DNA of 64,000 nt, from positions 361,699 through 425,698 of the forward strand of contig QEOQ01000427.1 in assembly GCA_010279815.1 (NCBI GenBank). Reading direction: 5' to 3'. Numbering within the stretch: position 1 is the stretch's first letter; each line of letters opens with the position of its first letter. The translations under genes and the position numbers were made by a program. The notes under the pieces are model-generated. The model had not been told where the DNA came from. It saw nothing but the letters and a program-made list of their open reading frames with translations, and did no database searches. This stretch comes from Brachionus plicatilis. Lineage: Eukaryota; Rotifera; Eurotatoria; Ploima; Brachionidae. This document shows positions 35,476 to 45,855 of the stretch, in pieces.

Positions 35476-35673
35476 ATGGCTTTGGGCGGACAAATCTACA
35501 CCATTTTCTTCAAAAAATCGTCAACATACTTCTTGACACTGTGCGCCGGCGCCTTCTTTTTCGAGCGTTTTGCCGACGGTTTCAGCGACTCTATTTTCAA
35601 CTCGATCAACAAAGGCAAACAGTGGCACGACATCAAGCACCTCTATGGACAACCACCAGAAGAACAAGAATAA
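35476..35673 (+). CDS. UQCR10: Cytochrome b-c1 complex subunit 9 (UQCR10), 65 aa
   Basis: Small single-pass subunit of mitochondrial respiratory complex III that contacts cytochrome c1 and the Rieske protein. A single exon encodes MALGGQIYTIFFKKSSTYFL, then the transmembrane stretch TLCAGAFFFERFADGFSDSI and the conserved end NSINKGKQWHDIKHLYG. The family's FER..D motif and length (human 63 aa) agree. It is followed after 166 bp by COG5 on the same strand. Confidence 0.95.
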   Translation: MALGGQIYTIFFKKSSTYFLTLCAGAFFFERFADGFSDSIFNSINKGKQWHDIKHLYGQPPEEQE

Positions 35674-35780
35674 ACAATTGACCAAAACTTTTTGCTAAAT
35701 TTTGTCACCAAAAAATAACTTTTATTTAAATAAAAAAATTTCAATTAAATTTTGTTGTTTCAATTAAATTCAAATTGTAG

Positions 35781-35819
35781 ATGGAGTTGTGTCCATCGTG
35801 GTCAGACCCGCGCTGCTAG
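35781..35819 (+). promoter_or_regulatory. Upstream ORF of 12 codons in the COG5 leader
   Basis: ATG at 35781 opens a frame (MELCPSWSDPRC) that stops at TAG 35817-35819, 20 bases before the COG5 ATG. It directly follows CAAATTGTAG, a sequence that looks like a 3' splice acceptor. If the mature COG5 mRNA begins there, through cis- or trans-splicing, this ATG would sit at the extreme 5' end and could be bypassed. Confidence 0.4.
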
Positions 35820-35839
35820 CGTGACAATTTAAGTTCTAG

Positions 35840-38509
35840 ATGAGCTCTGAGTGTGTCAAGCTGCTGGTTGAAAGGCTGGACGCGTCCATGAACGCGGCCG
35901 AGTTCGGCAAGGAGGACTTTGACGTGAAGAGCTTCAGCTCGGCCATGATGAAGACGAGCCAGCTGAGCGAGCACTTGGCCAACTTGGCGACCAGCGTCAA
36001 CACACTGGACAAAGAGATCAGGGAACAAGTGAGCGCCAATCATGAAAATTTGCTCCACCAGGCCGTCAATGTAGAAACGCTGCAAGAAATGCTGAGCTTG
36101 GTGCAGACCAGGATTTGTTCTGTCAAGAGCACGTCGGAGCGACTGTGCACCAAAATAGACGCGCCGTTCAACGAGCTCAATTTGCGTGTGGCACAGCTGT
36201 CCCGGCTCCAGGCCACTTGTGACACCCTGCGCACCATCAAGGGCATTCTCCAGCATGGCTCCAACTTGAGGTCCTCAATGGACAAAGGCCTCAAGGACAT
36301 TGTCAAATCGGCACAGAGTCTAAGTGAGCTGGACATTTTGCTCTGCAATTTTGACGCCTCGGGCATCGAGTGCATCGAGCCGGACGTTCATTTTGCGCAC
36401 AGGGCCCGCCGCGAAGTCCAGGAATTGTCCCAGGTTGTGCTGGAAAAGGGCGTTGCGCACCAGGACCAGAGCCAGATTGGCATGGCGCTCCAGGTGTTTT
36501 ATTTATTGGGAATTTTGGACAGCAAAGTGCGCGAGTGCCTGAAAATGAACGAGAACAATTTTCTCAAAAAGTCCCAAGAGCTGCTCGACTCGACCAACTT
36601 GACACTTCAGTCGACGAGCTCGGCGGCCAGTCTGCAGGCGTCCGCCTCCATGGGCTTCATGTCAGGCCAGTTGCCGGGCAGAACTACCATGCCCAATGTG
36701 GCACAAATGAGCAGCTTTAGGGCCCAGTTGTGGAACAATTTAGAAAAGCTTATGGACTTGATGTACGACTCTTGTAGCCAGGTCTATCAGTTGCAAGTGA
36801 TTTTGGAAAAAAAAAAGGATGTGGTCACCAATGCGCTCTATTTGGAAGAAGTCAAATTTGGAGAAGTTTTCAAGCAGGACATGTATTTGGAAGAAAATGG
36901 TCAATTGAAATGCCACCAGTCCATTTGCACCACTCATTTGAATGACTTGAAACAGTCGATTGAGTTTTTGTACCAGCATTGGCGTTTGTTGTGTCAAATT
37001 TTGTGCCAGACAGTGCAAAGTGCTGTGTCCAAGTCTAACCATGTGAAACAAGCATTTCAGGACGAGTACACCAAAATTTTGAAGCTGAGCAATGAGCTTT
37101 GGCTGCGGCTGGTTCAATTGAACCCCATGTTGGACAAGTACAGGTACAGTGTGGACAAAAAATCCACTTTTCAAAATTCGTATGAACTTTTGAAGAGTTG
37201 TTTTGTCGAGTTGGAAAATTTTTATTTGACCAAAAGTCTAAATCAGTTGTTTAGTCCCGTAAATTTGATATTTTCGGGCGAAATGAATCGCACCGATTCG
37301 GACAACTTTCTAAAAGCCATACAAGCTCATTTGATCAGTTTGCAATTTGACAGTTTTAACTCGGAACAAACGGCGGCCCAGACCGTTCACTCGGTGAAAA
37401 AAAAAATTTCCTTGACTTCTTTTTCATCGTCTTTTAGCGACAAAGTAATAGGCAACATATGCAAATCAATTCAATTGTACTCGAACAAAGCTGAACAGTT
37501 TGTGAACACTTTGATTGTCGAGCTGAACCAGCTGGTGAACACAAGCCAAGGCACTAGCATTGGCGGCACAAAGAGCATTTTTTCGTTTTCATCAGGTCAG
37601 CCGTATCAAATGCAGATGAAAAATTTGGACTATGTTAACTTGACTCATGAGCTAATGCAACAATTGGAACAAATGGTATCTGGACACAATTTGCAGCCTA
37701 AATACAAAGAAAAAATTTTGAATTCTCTAAAATCGCTGGTGATCTTTGAGGAAAATTCGCTCAGGCCATTTGCTGACTCTGCGTGCAGCTGTGTCCAAGC
37801 TGTTTTGTTTACCATGCATCAGGAAGACTTTTCTCAGGCTCAAACAAGCTCTTTGTACATTAGAGAACTTCAGCAAGTGGTGCAAAGAATATCACGGGAT
37901 TATTTACAAATGTACAAGTGTAAACAAGTATTGGATGAGTACATGAAGCAAATATCAATAGCATGCATTGAGTTGTTCATTTTGAACGCGAGTTTGATGC
38001 GTCCCATGAAGGAATCGGCCCGATCTAGGCTGAAAATCGACTCGGAACAGCTCGAGTCGATTATTGAGAATTTTCTCACGCCTAAACTGACCGATTTGGG
38101 AATTTACTGCAAACATTTAAAGGCATTTAGACACTTGCTGCAGCTGGAGTCTCCGTACAAAGTAAATGAGGCGTCTAGTTTGGGCGCTGATATTGTGGAT
38201 GAAAGGCATTATTGGGAAGTGATTTCTGAGTCATTGCCATACCATGTCTTGTTGCACTATTTGTTTTCATATGCGCCAGAAGACTTAAAGTCGCCATATG
38301 AAAGTCTTGGAAATTGGACCCTTTCGAAATACTCTGAATGGCTTGACAAGCATAAAAATGAGAGAGAAAGACTCATGGTGATCAAGAGTTGTCTCGAATC
38401 TTATGTTCAATCAGTTAAATTGCGAAAGGAAAAAACTTTTGCCGCTATTTATCCATTAATGTTCCGGTTATTGGAAAAAGGTCTTCAAAGTGTCATGAAC
38501 ACAGCTTAA
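35840..38509 (+). CDS. COG5: Conserved oligomeric Golgi complex subunit 5, single exon, 889 aa
   Basis: Subunit of lobe B of the COG tethering complex, which guides retrograde intra-Golgi vesicles and keeps glycosylation enzymes in place; peripheral on Golgi membranes. The uninterrupted frame from ATG 35840 (MSSECVKLLVERLDASMNAA) to TAA 38509 is close to the usual family length (human about 840). The N-terminal heptad-rich region (EHLANLATSVNTLDKEIREQ, NHENLLHQAVNVETLQEMLS) matches the COG5 helical bundle. The rest is all-helical, with LRPFADSACSCVQAVLFTMH, and the C-terminal AAIYPLMFRLLEKGLQ conserved in the family. The first ~1 kb is markedly GC-richer than the surroundings, and the last third returns to AT-rich codons. 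Single-exon structure in an intron-bearing genome is notable but not proof of retroposition. Confidence 0.93.
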   Translation: MSSECVKLLVERLDASMNAAEFGKEDFDVKSFSSAMMKTSQLSEHLANLATSVNTLDKEIREQVSANHENLLHQAVNVETLQEMLSLVQTRICSVKSTSERLCTKIDAPFNELNLRVAQLSRLQATCDTLRTIKGILQHGSNLRSSMDKGLKDIVKSAQSLSELDILLCNFDASGIECIEPDVHFAHRARREVQELSQVVLEKGVAHQDQSQIGMALQVFYLLGILDSKVRECLKMNENNFLKKSQELLDSTNLTLQSTSSAASLQASASMGFMSGQLPGRTTMPNVAQMSSFRAQLWNNLEKLMDLMYDSCSQVYQLQVILEKKKDVVTNALYLEEVKFGEVFKQDMYLEENGQLKCHQSICTTHLNDLKQSIEFLYQHWRLLCQILCQTVQSAVSKSNHVKQAFQDEYTKILKLSNELWLRLVQLNPMLDKYRYSVDKKSTFQNSYELLKSCFVELENFYLTKSLNQLFSPVNLIFSGEMNRTDSDNFLKAIQAHLISLQFDSFNSEQTAAQTVHSVKKKISLTSFSSSFSDKVIGNICKSIQLYSNKAEQFVNTLIVELNQLVNTSQGTSIGGTKSIFSFSSGQPYQMQMKNLDYVNLTHELMQQLEQMVSGHNLQPKYKEKILNSLKSLVIFEENSLRPFADSACSCVQAVLFTMHQEDFSQAQTSSLYIRELQQVVQRISRDYLQMYKCKQVLDEYMKQISIACIELFILNASLMRPMKESARSRLKIDSEQLESIIENFLTPKLTDLGIYCKHLKAFRHLLQLESPYKVNEASSLGADIVDERHYWEVISESLPYHVLLHYLFSYAPEDLKSPYESLGNWTLSKYSEWLDKHKNERERLMVIKSCLESYVQSVKLRKEKTFAAIYPLMFRLLEKGLQSVMNTA

Positions 38510-40278
38510 CATTCCATATTTTGTCAGTATGTTCAATTTTTTCATAGCATAGGCCAGTACTTAAATTACTTAAAATTTAAAAAAAAAATCATAAGTGCCA
38601 ATTGAGGAGGTTTAAAATTTAAAATGTATCTGCTTTTATTTAATATTTTTAATTTTTTCACAAAGAATAAATATTTTAATATAATTTAATTAGCAATAAG
38701 CTCTGAAATTGGACCTAGATTTTGCCAATAGGTTTAACAAACTCAGAAAATTTTTTAAATAAAAATGAGTAGGTTTGAGACGTATTTAGAGAAGCAAAGC
38801 GATTTTTTTTAATTTAATTTATTATTTTATTAAAAATAAAATAGTATTTCTAAGTTTAAGTAAAAATTGAATTTTTTTTTTTAAATTTTGAACAAAAAAT
38901 TGAACAAAAAAACCTTTCTTTTTTGATGAATTAAAATTAAAGTTAATAAAATATACTTAAAAAATACTGCAACAAAGTGCAGCATACTTTGTAGCACCTT
39001 TTTGCCTAAAATAAAATTAGTATTTTCTTTTTTTTTAGTAAATTAAACCAATAATCAATTAAAATCGTACTAATGTTATTTTTTGTCTTATTAAAAATAA
39101 GGAAAATTATTTTTAGCAAAAAAGGTGCTACAAAGTATGCTGCACTTTGTTGCAGTATTTTTTAAGTATATTTTATTAACTTTAATTCATCAAAAAACAA
39201 AGATTTTTTGTTCAATTTGTATTTGAATTTCACTTTACCATTTATTACTAAGATTTTTATTTATTGATTGCCAAAGTCAATTGATTGAAGTCTTATAAAA
39301 AATCGATTTATTCAAAAAATATCTGCAATTTATTAATTATTAAAATTTTTAAAGAGGCAATATTAGAATTTTTATTAGTATAAAAATTTTTCGTTGTGAA
39401 TTTCAGTACAAGTTGAATATAGATATTTCCTTTTTTTGAAAAATAAAAGATAAAAAAATTCACAAAATGAAATCTTTTTTTTAAATCAATAATCAGAAAA
39501 AATATTTTTTGGTCATCTAAAAATATTTAAGGTTACAATAAGTGCAGTACAACATGTTCCAATATATAATCATATAAATTTATAATCTAAATTTTTTAAT
39601 AAATAGAAAATTTCTTATCAATTTGTACTATATTGAAATAATCCGACAAAAGTCAGAATTAAAAATAGCCAAAATTCAAATAAATCTATTGATTTAAATT
39701 TTCAATATATCTGAAAAATCATTTTCTTGTACTGTATAAATTATTTATAAATCTTTATAAAACCAACACATTTTAAATTTAAACAATCAATACTAAAAAA
39801 GATCTAAATATAATTCAAATTGGCGAAATAAACGTCTGTTTTACAGAGCAGGTAAATTTTATCTCTGGTAATCTTGATTTTAAGTATTAAATAATAATAG
39901 ATATAAAATTAAATTCACTGATAAGGATTTAATTAATTTATTAAATTAAATAAAATCACAAACTTAAGTTGATAAATCTTGTATAACAAGTGTCTACAAA
40001 TTTTTCTTAATAATCACTCACTCATTCATTTTAATTTTTAATTAATTTAAAAGAAAAAAAAACAGATAAATGGACAAAACACAATGAAAATCTATGCTAT
40101 GAAAAAACAAATTGATTCGCACGAATGCGCAATATTTTTTAATTGTAAAAATAATTTTTAAAATAACTTTTCAGCTTTTTTTTTTATTATAAAATAAAAA
40201 ATCCTTTAAAAAAAGACGAAGTTCTGCGCGTCTTAAACAAAAACATTTTGTATCTAAAAAAGTTGTATTTTTTTGAGA
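38510..40278. other. Intergenic interval with one MITE
   Basis: Apart from the hairpin element at 38880-39240, only AT-rich non-coding DNA is visible. Confidence 0.5.
38880..39240. mobile_element. Hairpin MITE related to the nested element at 27761
   Basis: CTGCAACAAAGTGCAGCATA...CTTTGTAGCACCTTTTTG (38970-39003) is mirrored by GGTGCTACAAAGTATGCTGC...TTTGTTGCAG (39123-39155). The outer parts AAAAATTGAACAAAAAA and TTGTTCAATTTGTATTTGAA resemble the ends of the 27761-28890 element. No ORF; target duplication not resolved. Confidence 0.7.
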
Positions 40279-40644
40279 ATGTTTAAGAGATTAGTACAAA
40301 ATGGACTAGAGAAGGTGTCTTGTATGAGAGTGGTTACTAGAGATGCAAGCTATAGAGCATCGCTAAATTCCATAAAACGTCCAGTCTATGCTCGTATGTA
40401 TCCGGTGACACTTGTAAAACCGGATGGATCATCCATTACGATAAAATATCACGAGCCAATTGCCATAATTAAACTTCCTTTTGACATTAATCAATTGAAT
40501 GAAACCGAAAAGAAGAGACGAATGCTTAAGAGACAAATGTCAAGCAAGGGTGATCGAAAATCAAGTGATTCAGTTAATCAAATTATGGACAAAACTGTTA
40601 AATTTGATCCAAAAAAATATTTAAATTTAACAAAGAAAAAATAA
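40279..40644 (+). CDS. MRPL55: Mitochondrial ribosomal protein L55, 121 aa
   Basis: Protein of the large mitoribosomal subunit. ATG 40279 opens MFKRLVQNGLEKVSCMRVVT, a basic leader suited to mitochondrial import. The family core follows: ASYRASLNSIKRPVYARMYP, TLVKPDGSSITIKYHEPIAI and IKLPFDINQLNETEKKRRML, ending FDPKKYLNLTKKK. The YARxYP...PDGSxxxIxYxEPxxIIKLP signature is characteristic of mL55. Length matches animal homologues (about 120-130 aa). Single exon; stop TAA. Confidence 0.92.
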   Translation: MFKRLVQNGLEKVSCMRVVTRDASYRASLNSIKRPVYARMYPVTLVKPDGSSITIKYHEPIAIIKLPFDINQLNETEKKRRMLKRQMSSKGDRKSSDSVNQIMDKTVKFDPKKYLNLTKKK

Positions 40645-41248
40645 AATTTTTTATAAAATAACTGGATATTACATTATTTAAAATGTGTTAAAAGCTAAAA
40701 TAAATTTCTTTTTTGAATCAAAAAATAAAAAGATATTTGGCCTACTATCAAAATTTTTCTAGGGGATGTATTGAGTAAAATTCATTTAAAGAAAAAAAAA
40801 ATTTGTAGCTTCATTATCCGAACACCAGGTTTCGTTTTGAAAATGTTAAATTTAGTTTTTGAATAATTTTATGCATTTGAGAGTGTGACTCTTTCAATAG
40901 CAAGTTAAATAAAAGTCACAAGTCGGATTGGAAGTATTTTAGAATAAACTAAAAGCTTTGATTTTTCCAATTAATTATTTTCTAAGAAAATTACACTCAA
41001 TAATAATAGTCCTTATTTAAATTCTCACCAAAATGTTACTCTGAATTTTTGCTTTTTAATAACTGATTTTTCGTTTAAAAATTGAAAAGTTTTAAAATTT
41101 CTAGGTATCCATGAATTTCGACAAATTTTATTCGGACAAAATATTTTCGACAAGTTAATTTCGACAAATATAATTTAGAACATAATTAATTCGACTGAAT
41201 TCGACTAAAAAATAATCAAGTATATTTTCGCTGTATGCTTTTTCGACA

Positions 41249-42007
41249 NNNNNNNNNNNNNNNNNNNNNNNNNNNNNNNNNNNNNNNNNNNNNNNNNNNN
41301 NNNNNNNNNNNNNNNNNNNNNNNNNNNNNNNNNNNNNNNNNNNNNNNNNNNNNNNNNNNNNNNNNNNNNNNNNNNNNNNNNNNNNNNNNNNNNNNNNNNN
41401 NNNNNNNNNNNNNNNNNNNNNNNNNNNNNNNNNNNNNNNNNNNNNNNNNNNNNNNNNNNNNNNNNNNNNNNNNNNNNNNNNNNNNNNNNNNNNNNNNNNN
41501 NNNNNNNNNNNNNNNNNNNNNNNNNNNNNNNNNNNNNNNNNNNNNNNNNNNNNNNNNNNNNNNNNNNNNNNNNNNNNNNNNNNNNNNNNNNNNNNNNNNN
41601 NNNNNNNNNNNNNNNNNNNNNNNNNNNNNNNNNNNNNNNNNNNNNNNNNNNNNNNNNNNNNNNNNNNNNNNNNNNNNNNNNNNNNNNNNNNNNNNNNNNN
41701 NNNNNNNNNNNNNNNNNNNNNNNNNNNNNNNNNNNNNNNNNNNNNNNNNNNNNNNNNNNNNNNNNNNNNNNNNNNNNNNNNNNNNNNNNNNNNNNNNNNN
41801 NNNNNNNNNNNNNNNNNNNNNNNNNNNNNNNNNNNNNNNNNNNNNNNNNNNNNNNNNNNNNNNNNNNNNNNNNNNNNNNNNNNNNNNNNNNNNNNNNNNN
41901 NNNNNNNNNNNNNNNNNNNNNNNNNNNNNNNNNNNNNNNNNNNNNNNNNNNNNNNNNNNNNNNNNNNNNNNNNNNNNNNNNNNNNNNNNNNNNNNNNNNN
42001 NNNNNNN
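41249..42007. other. Assembly gap, 759 N
   Basis: Run of N; any reading frame across it is an artefact. Confidence 0.99.
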
Positions 42008-42206
42008 AATTAAAAGGGATTTACAAAAAATTATCCTTGGTTTTTACATTTAAATTTTTCTAAAACTCCTTTTTAAGTAATTACGAATTTATTATTACTT
42101 TTCTTGAATGAAAATTTTTTTAGATTCTTTGATTTTGAGATTTTTTTTTCTTCTCTCAAAAATGTAAAAATGTAAAAATATAATAATGTACAATAAATAA
42201 CATTTT
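42008..42206. repeat. Second copy of the right half of the 34690-35010 foldback
   Basis: Begins AATTAAAAGGGATTT immediately after the gap. It follows 34827-35010 almost base for base (ATCCTTGGTTTTTACATTTA, TTACGAATTTATTATTACTT). The missing left half presumably lies in the gap. Confidence 0.85.
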
Positions 42207-43245
42207 GCCTAAAAAAACAAAATAGACTCTATATAATTTTTAAATAAATGGACCCTGTTTTTTATTTATTTTGTTAATTTTTTTACCTATTGACATCAGA
42301 CTTAGGTATGAGAAAAAAATCTGCGGTATTAAAGTTTCGATGTTGTAGATAAAAGGGCACAAGGCTTGAAAGGCTTTATTTTTATATCTCACCTTTTTTT
42401 TATTTCGATTTTTCAGCATCTAATAAAATTTCATTAATATGATCTATTATTTTAAAATGAATTTACAAATTCGAAACTTGATGATGATTTTAAAATTGTT
42501 TAAATTTTTTTCATCAATAAATAAGTAAAATATGGATTTTTATTTGATTTTTGTGTTTAAGTATTCTTTCTTTTTATAATTATTGAATTTTACCATATCA
42601 CCAATAAAAAAATTTATACCATAAGAAAATATAAGCCTAAATAAATTCAGATTTTATTAATTTATTTAATTTTAAAAAAGCACAACCATTAAGATACATA
42701 TTAAAAAAAAATTAAAAAATTTAGAATATTATTAAATTTTAATTAAAAAAAAAATAAAAGTTAAAATTTTTCACTCAGAATTTTTATTTTTATGGTAAGA
42801 TATTGTTAATATATATTTCAATTTTTTTAGTTTTGAAAATAATTATTCTTTGTATAATTTTAAAATTTTAAAAACAACAACCAACTTAAATACAGTAAAA
42901 AATAAAGACTGTATTTTCTCAAGTCTATCTGCAGCCAAAAAAAAATTTAATTTTTAGCTATGTACAAAACTCGAAGCAAAATTGTTTAGTTTTTTTCTTT
43001 TTGAACATAAATTGCACGCGTTTATCTAAAACAGGTATGATCTTTTATAATTATTATCTCTCTTAGCCCTTGTGTTACTGATTTGAAGCTCTCAATCTTC
43101 GATTACAGTGTCAAACAGGGCTTAAATTTTCCTGGATCGGGAAAGATATTAAACAAATTTTGAAGCGTTTATATTAAAATAAGTTTACTCAACCGATCCG
43201 ACAAAAAAAATCTAAAAAATATTAAACTAAACGGTTTGTTGTAGA

Positions 43246-43743
43246 ATGCCGCCAAAGTTCGATCCGACTGCTGTTCATGAAGTTACTTTGAGAGTAACTG
43301 GAGGTGAAGGCGCCGCCACAGCTGCCCTTGCCCCCAAGATTGGTCCATTGGGTCTAGCGCCAAAGAAAATTTCTGAAGATATTGCCAAGAACACCGGGGA
43401 CTGGAAAGGTCTTCGTATCACCGTCAAATTGACCATCCAAAACAGACAAGCCAAAATTTCAGTTGTTCCATCTGCATCCTCTTTGGTCATCAAAGCCTTG
43501 AAAGAAGCTCCAAGAGACAGAAAGAAAGTGAAGAACATTAAGCACGATGGCAACGTAACTTTCGATGAAATACTCTCAATTGCTCGTCAAATGAGACCCA
43601 GATCGATGGCAAAGGAGTTGAGAGGAACAGTTTTGGAAATTCTCGGAACTGCTCAATCAGTTGGATGCAAAGTCGATGGTCAGCACCCACATAGTGTTAT
43701 CGAAAAAGTTCAATCTGGCGAATATGATGTACCAGAAAAATAA
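43246..43743 (+). CDS. RPL12: 60S ribosomal protein L12 (uL11), 165 aa
   Basis: Cytosolic large-subunit protein that binds the GTPase-associated rRNA centre at the base of the P stalk. The start [13 protein letters not shown], the core [39 protein letters not shown] and [20 protein letters not shown], and the end [19 protein letters not shown] are near-universal in eukaryotic uL11. Length equals the human protein (165 aa). Single coding exon; the upstream GTTGTAG could be the acceptor of a 5'-UTR intron or a trans-splice site. Confidence 0.98.
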   Translation: MPPKFDPTAVHEVTLRVTGGEGAATAALAPKIGPLGLAPKKISEDIAKNTGDWKGLRITVKLTIQNRQAKISVVPSASSLVIKALKEAPRDRKKVKNIKHDGNVTFDEILSIARQMRPRSMAKELRGTVLEILGTAQSVGCKVDGQHPHSVIEKVQSGEYDVPEK

Positions 43744-44429
43744 ATTTCGATGGCACGAAATTAATTTATTTTAAATAAAATAATTAAAATAATCAAAAAA
43801 TTTTTTATTTTAAATAAAATTGTACAATTAGGGTAGAATAACTGATTTGTTTTGAAGTGTTAGGAGCAATTTTATTTCAAAAAATTTAATTAAATTTTTC
43901 ATTAAGTTGTTTCCAAAATAATTTAAATATTGAAATTTATTTTGTAGCCCAAAATTGTGATTTAGAAACATGGTTTTTCGAAGAATTTATTATTCAAAAA
44001 ATTTTTGAAGAATAAAAATAGTTTAAAGATAAATGATTATTAATAATTTTTCCAATTTTTATACTATAGATTATGTTTTATTTTTAAATATTATAGTTTT
44101 AAATTAAAAAAAAAACTTTTTTTGTAGAAGTTCTTGCTTTAAATAAAAAAAAAAAAACTCACAAAAAAATTATCATGGAAATTTTTGGTAGATTTTATTT
44201 TTGCTTTTTTTTACAGTAAAAATTTCTGAAGACGATAATTAAAACGTAAACCCGTTTTGAGTAATGGCGCAAGTTTAAAATTTTAAATAATATTAAAAAA
44301 AGCTACAGCAGACTAACTGCGGAGTAAATAAGACTTAATAAAAAAGTTAGGAAAAAAGTCTTAATCCATACTTTAAAAATTAGTCATGTAATGATAGTCA
44401 TGATGCTGAATATAAAGTTAATGATTTAA

Positions 44430-44895
44430 TGATCATGATCAAAATTTATTATTTTTCGTATTTATTATTTTAAGTATTTTTGAATTTCAAAATCAAAGGC
44501 AATGTGAAATTTTAGTACAAAATTACAGTAAAAAAAGTAATAACTTTATAATTTCTTTTCTAATTGTGCAAAAATGGTTCTGCAAAAAGTATAATATTGT
44601 ACAAATTTGTAAAAAAGAATTCCAAGCTCTGCAAAAACTCTGCAATTTTCTGTAAAATACACACCATCAAAAAATCCTTGATTAAACTATGCAAAAAATT
44701 TCATAGTTTTTGCAGAGCTTGGAATTCTTTTGTACAAATTTGTACAATATTGTTCTCTTTACAGAACCATTTTTGCTCAATTAGAAAAGAAATTATAAAG
44801 TTTTTAATTTTTGTACTAAAATTTCACATTGCCTTTGAGTTTGCAGTTCAAAAATACTTGGAAAAATAATAAATTTTGATCGTGATCATTTTGAA
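44430..44895. mobile_element. Near-complete palindromic foldback, CTCTGCAA family
   Basis: Almost the whole length is one inverted repeat. Outer arms: GATCATGATCAAAATTTATT / AATAAATTTTGATCGTGATC. Middle: CAAAGGCAATGTGAAATTTT / AAAATTTCACATTGCCTTTG. Inner: GAATTCCAAGCTCTGCAAAA / TTTTGCAGAGCTTGGAATTC. The ~100-bp centre contains CTGTAAAATACACACCATCA. Homologous, shorter copies lie at 20330-20640 and 58770-59040. Confidence 0.85.
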
Positions 44896-45019
44896 CCAAA
44901 ATTTCACATTGCCAAATCTAAATCAGAAGAAAACATTCTAAAAATTTCTCTTCATTAAATTTTATAATAAATTAAAAAATAATTAAAATTTTTTTAACAA
45001 AAATTTTGATTAAAATTAG

Positions 45020-45855
45020 TAGTGTCGTGACCTTACGTCTTGGACCGGTCTTACATTTATTTGGAATAAAAACAAATTATATAAAATATTAAATTGACTC
45101 GTTCTTAAATGCTTATGGTCAACAAAATGAGGATTTTAGTAAGAAAAATGTAAAATTGGCTTCTTTAAAAAAATATTTAATTAATTGTATTATGAAAAAT
45201 TTTTAAAAAAATCTACATTCCTTACCTAATTTTACGTAAAATCACAAAATTTTTTCTGACTTTTATTTTCTAAAAATTACACATCCAATCTCCAAAGAAA
45301 CAGTTCTTAATGACCAATTCTCATAGCTGTTCATCCACAAAAATATGCCTTCCTTCGACTAACGAATTTTGTTCAAAAGTAAACCTTTGGTTTGGAATTT
45401 CTTTCAAAGGAGCAACACAGTTTGCTATATAAATTTTATTTTTTTAATAATTAAAAATATTTTATTAAATTATTTGAAAGGAGAAATAAATCCCTAAACA
45501 TATCGGGTTTTTCTCTTAAATAGTGCTCTTTCGTGCATAAGCTTACTAAAAATAATGTAAAATTGCGGAAAATTAAGTAATATAGAAATTAGACATTATT
45601 TAGTTTAAAATTAAAAAAAAATCTTTGTGTTTAATAAAATCATTAGAAAATAATTTTAATTATTTCTTTAAATTATAATACAATACATGTCATAATTAAA
45701 TTTATTTTCTTTTTTTGAAAAATACACGAGTCTTTTAGAATACCAGTTTGAATAGGACCGATCATTTGCAAACGAACGGTCCAATAGACCGGTCTTTTAG
45801 AAGGTCTTGATCGTCCTTCTTGAACCGATCTTCCCAAGACCGCCACCCAACTCTA
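45020..45855. mobile_element. hAT-type element with AAAATTAG target duplication
   Basis: AAAATTAG occurs directly on both flanks (45012-45019, 45856-45863). The ends TAGTGTCGTGACCTTACGTC and the inverse GGCGGTCTTGGGAAGATCGG are imperfect inverted repeats rich in the GGACCGGTCTT motif. The interior holds a decayed copy of one arm of the 27665-30119 foldback (ATGCTTATGGTCAACAAAAT, AGAAACAGTTCTTAATGACC, GGAGCAACACAGTTTG). No ORF. Confidence 0.75.

Larger units (their letters stand above)
40645..43245. other. Intergenic interval containing the assembly gap
   Basis: Upstream of the gap, TTCGACAAATTTTATTCGGA-like phrases repeat imperfectly (41115-41248). Downstream the half-foldback 42008-42206 follows. 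From about 43020 to 43245 lies the RPL12 upstream region, ending GGTTTGTTGTAG, an acceptor-like sequence one base before the ATG. Confidence 0.5.

Noticed and set aside
36740..37174. Minus-strand frames opposite COG5 (also 35816-36375)
   Set aside because: They lie antisense to a strongly conserved COG5 frame and have no domain; shadows caused by the GC-rich codon usage.
41235..42053. Open reading frame of 272 codons
   Set aside because: It consists almost entirely of N; the frame is an artefact of the gap.
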